In this document: positions 63,371-64,000 of the stretch, one piece after another | How positions within the stretch are numbered: position 1 is the stretch's first letter | How the letters are laid out: the number at the start of each line of letters is the position of its first letter | From: Algoriphagus sp. | GTDB taxonomy: Bacteria; Bacteroidota; Bacteroidia; Cytophagales; Cyclobacteriaceae | Assembly (NCBI RefSeq): GCF_013373065.1 | Contig: NZ_JABXIN010000004.1 | Coordinates: forward strand, 26,492-90,491 | DNA length: 64,000 nucleotides | Reading direction: 5' to 3' | Position numbers and translations under genes: made by a program | The notes under the pieces: generated by a model | Told to the model about the DNA's origin: nothing | Databases searched by the model: none | Seen by the model: the letters and a program-made list of their open reading frames with translations, nothing else

Positions 63371-64000
63371 ATGAGTAGATCATTACTCAGCGTATTACTT
63401 TTTATAGGACTGATTTTTCTCAGCTGGAATTTCTATGCCCAAACCAAAGGCATCAAACTAAGTGAACTCCAACCTTTTGTTCGGCTTTTCGAACCGGAAG
63501 AAGAGGAAGAAATTACACCGGTCGCGGAACCCCAAAAAGAAATTGAAAATCAAGAGAATTTTAGGATTGAGGAGGTTTTTGCGTGTACCATTAGCCTGAC
63601 CTCCCCTGGTGGAACAGATAATCAAACAGTATGTGAAGGAGTAGGAATTATACCAATAACTTATGAAATAACTGGTGCGCCAGACGTAGACGTTACTAAT
63701 TTACCATCTGGTATTTCCTTTTCAATGTCAGGAAATACCCTTACAATCAGCGGTACACCAGGTAGTGGTAGCAATGGGAATTATTCATACTTGATTGAAG
63801 CCACCAATGGAAGTTGCGTAGGAACGCAAACGGAAACAGGCAACATTAATGTAAACTCACTCCCAACTCCGACGTTCACCGCACAGCCCGATGCCTCAAC
63901 CTGTGAACTCGAACAGGTAACCTATGAAACCCAAGGCGGATTCTCAAACTACCAGTGGACCTTCTCCGGAACACCTGGAACCGACTACAACATCATTAAC
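63371..64000 (+). CDS. Secreted Ig/PKD-like repeat protein, 5' part
   Basis: The open frame runs from the ATG at 63371 through the window end without a stop (210 codons). A signal peptide (MSRSLLSVLLFIGLIFLSWNFYAQ) is followed by an acidic stretch (FEPEEEEEITPVAEPQ) and then by beta-rich domains with PITYEITGAPDVDVTNLPSG, ISFSMSGNTLTISGTPGSG and IEATNGSCVGTQ, and a second unit beginning PTPTFTAQPDASTCELEQ. Such domains build very long Bacteroidota surface adhesins, many exported by the type IX system through a C-terminal signal, which would lie outside the window. Confidence 0.85.
   Translation, partial: MSRSLLSVLLFIGLIFLSWNFYAQTKGIKLSELQPFVRLFEPEEEEEITPVAEPQKEIENQENFRIEEVFACTISLTSPGGTDNQTVCEGVGIIPITYEITGAPDVDVTNLPSGISFSMSGNTLTISGTPGSGSNGNYSYLIEATNGSCVGTQTETGNINVNSLPTPTFTAQPDASTCELEQVTYETQGGFSNYQWTFSGTPGTDYNIIN

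Noticed and set aside
1..64000. Search for tRNA or rRNA genes, CRISPR arrays, insertion sequences and prophage genes
   Set aside because: No cloverleaf-like sequence with a conserved T-arm, no spaced direct-repeat array, and no transposase, integrase or phage protein was seen; short tRNAs cannot be wholly excluded by eye.

Overview
The window looks like the chromosome of a Bacteroidota species, most likely order Cytophagales and close to Algoriphagus/Cyclobacteriaceae (inference). The grounds are: several promoters of the Bacteroidota type (-7 box TAnnTTTG, TTG near -33); starts without Shine-Dalgarno sequences; the order uppS-bamA-skp-skp after a DUF6089 barrel protein; long lysine/glutamate/proline-rich N-terminal extensions on Rho, IF-2 and an RluB-type enzyme; exported proteins ending their signal peptides in AQ or SQ; and many SPDGK-type propeller repeats. 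No rRNA, tRNA, CRISPR array, prophage or insertion sequence was seen. Both ends cut through genes.

Layout. 1-5716: the 3' end of a class III nucleotide cyclase, a large exported propeller-amidohydrolase, and a YitT/HD-domain gene pair. 5713-12243 (minus strand): a complete, tightly packed six-gene ebo cluster (eboA-F), the most interesting system here. Such clusters are found scattered in bacteria and in some algal plastids; in cyanobacteria one is tied to moving a secondary-metabolite precursor to the periplasm, but the chemistry is unsolved. 12437-22450: exported hydrolases (M28 peptidase, phosphodiesterase-like protein, CE15-like esterase, S9 peptidase, beta-lactamase-fold hydrolase, metallophosphoesterase, sulfatase). 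22457-23591: nicotinamide riboside uptake and phosphorylation (pnuC, nadR-like). 23758-31408: uvrA, serS, a lipoprotein, a 2-oxoglutarate dioxygenase next to a chromate-type transporter.

31490-38955: CBS/ACT protein, nadK, DUF6089 protein, uppS, bamA, two Skp/OmpH chaperones and a thioredoxin, that is NADP supply plus outer-membrane and envelope assembly. 39025-45866 (minus): pseudouridine synthase, murQ with a GlcNAc-kinase-like gene, a cytochrome b5-like protein, an arginase-fold protein with altered metal ligands, a stand-alone nqrF, and accD without its zinc ribbon. 46071-47702: CstA-type peptide/pyruvate transporter. 47958-52502 (minus): rimP-nusA-infB. 52832-58292 (plus): mreB-mreC-mreD-mrdA-rodA, the cell-elongation operon, divergent from rimP. 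59412-61018: ferredoxin, tdk, recO. 61200-62948: rho. The window closes in the start of a large secreted Ig/PKD-like surface protein.

Regulatory signals that can be read directly include a well-formed promoter for rimP-nusA-infB (which also fixes the rimP start), promoters for nqrF and rho, -7 boxes for serS, accD, rluB, mreB and the last gene, a -7 box that would make uvrA leaderless, and seven intrinsic terminators. Two convergent gene pairs share one TTAA as both stop codons.
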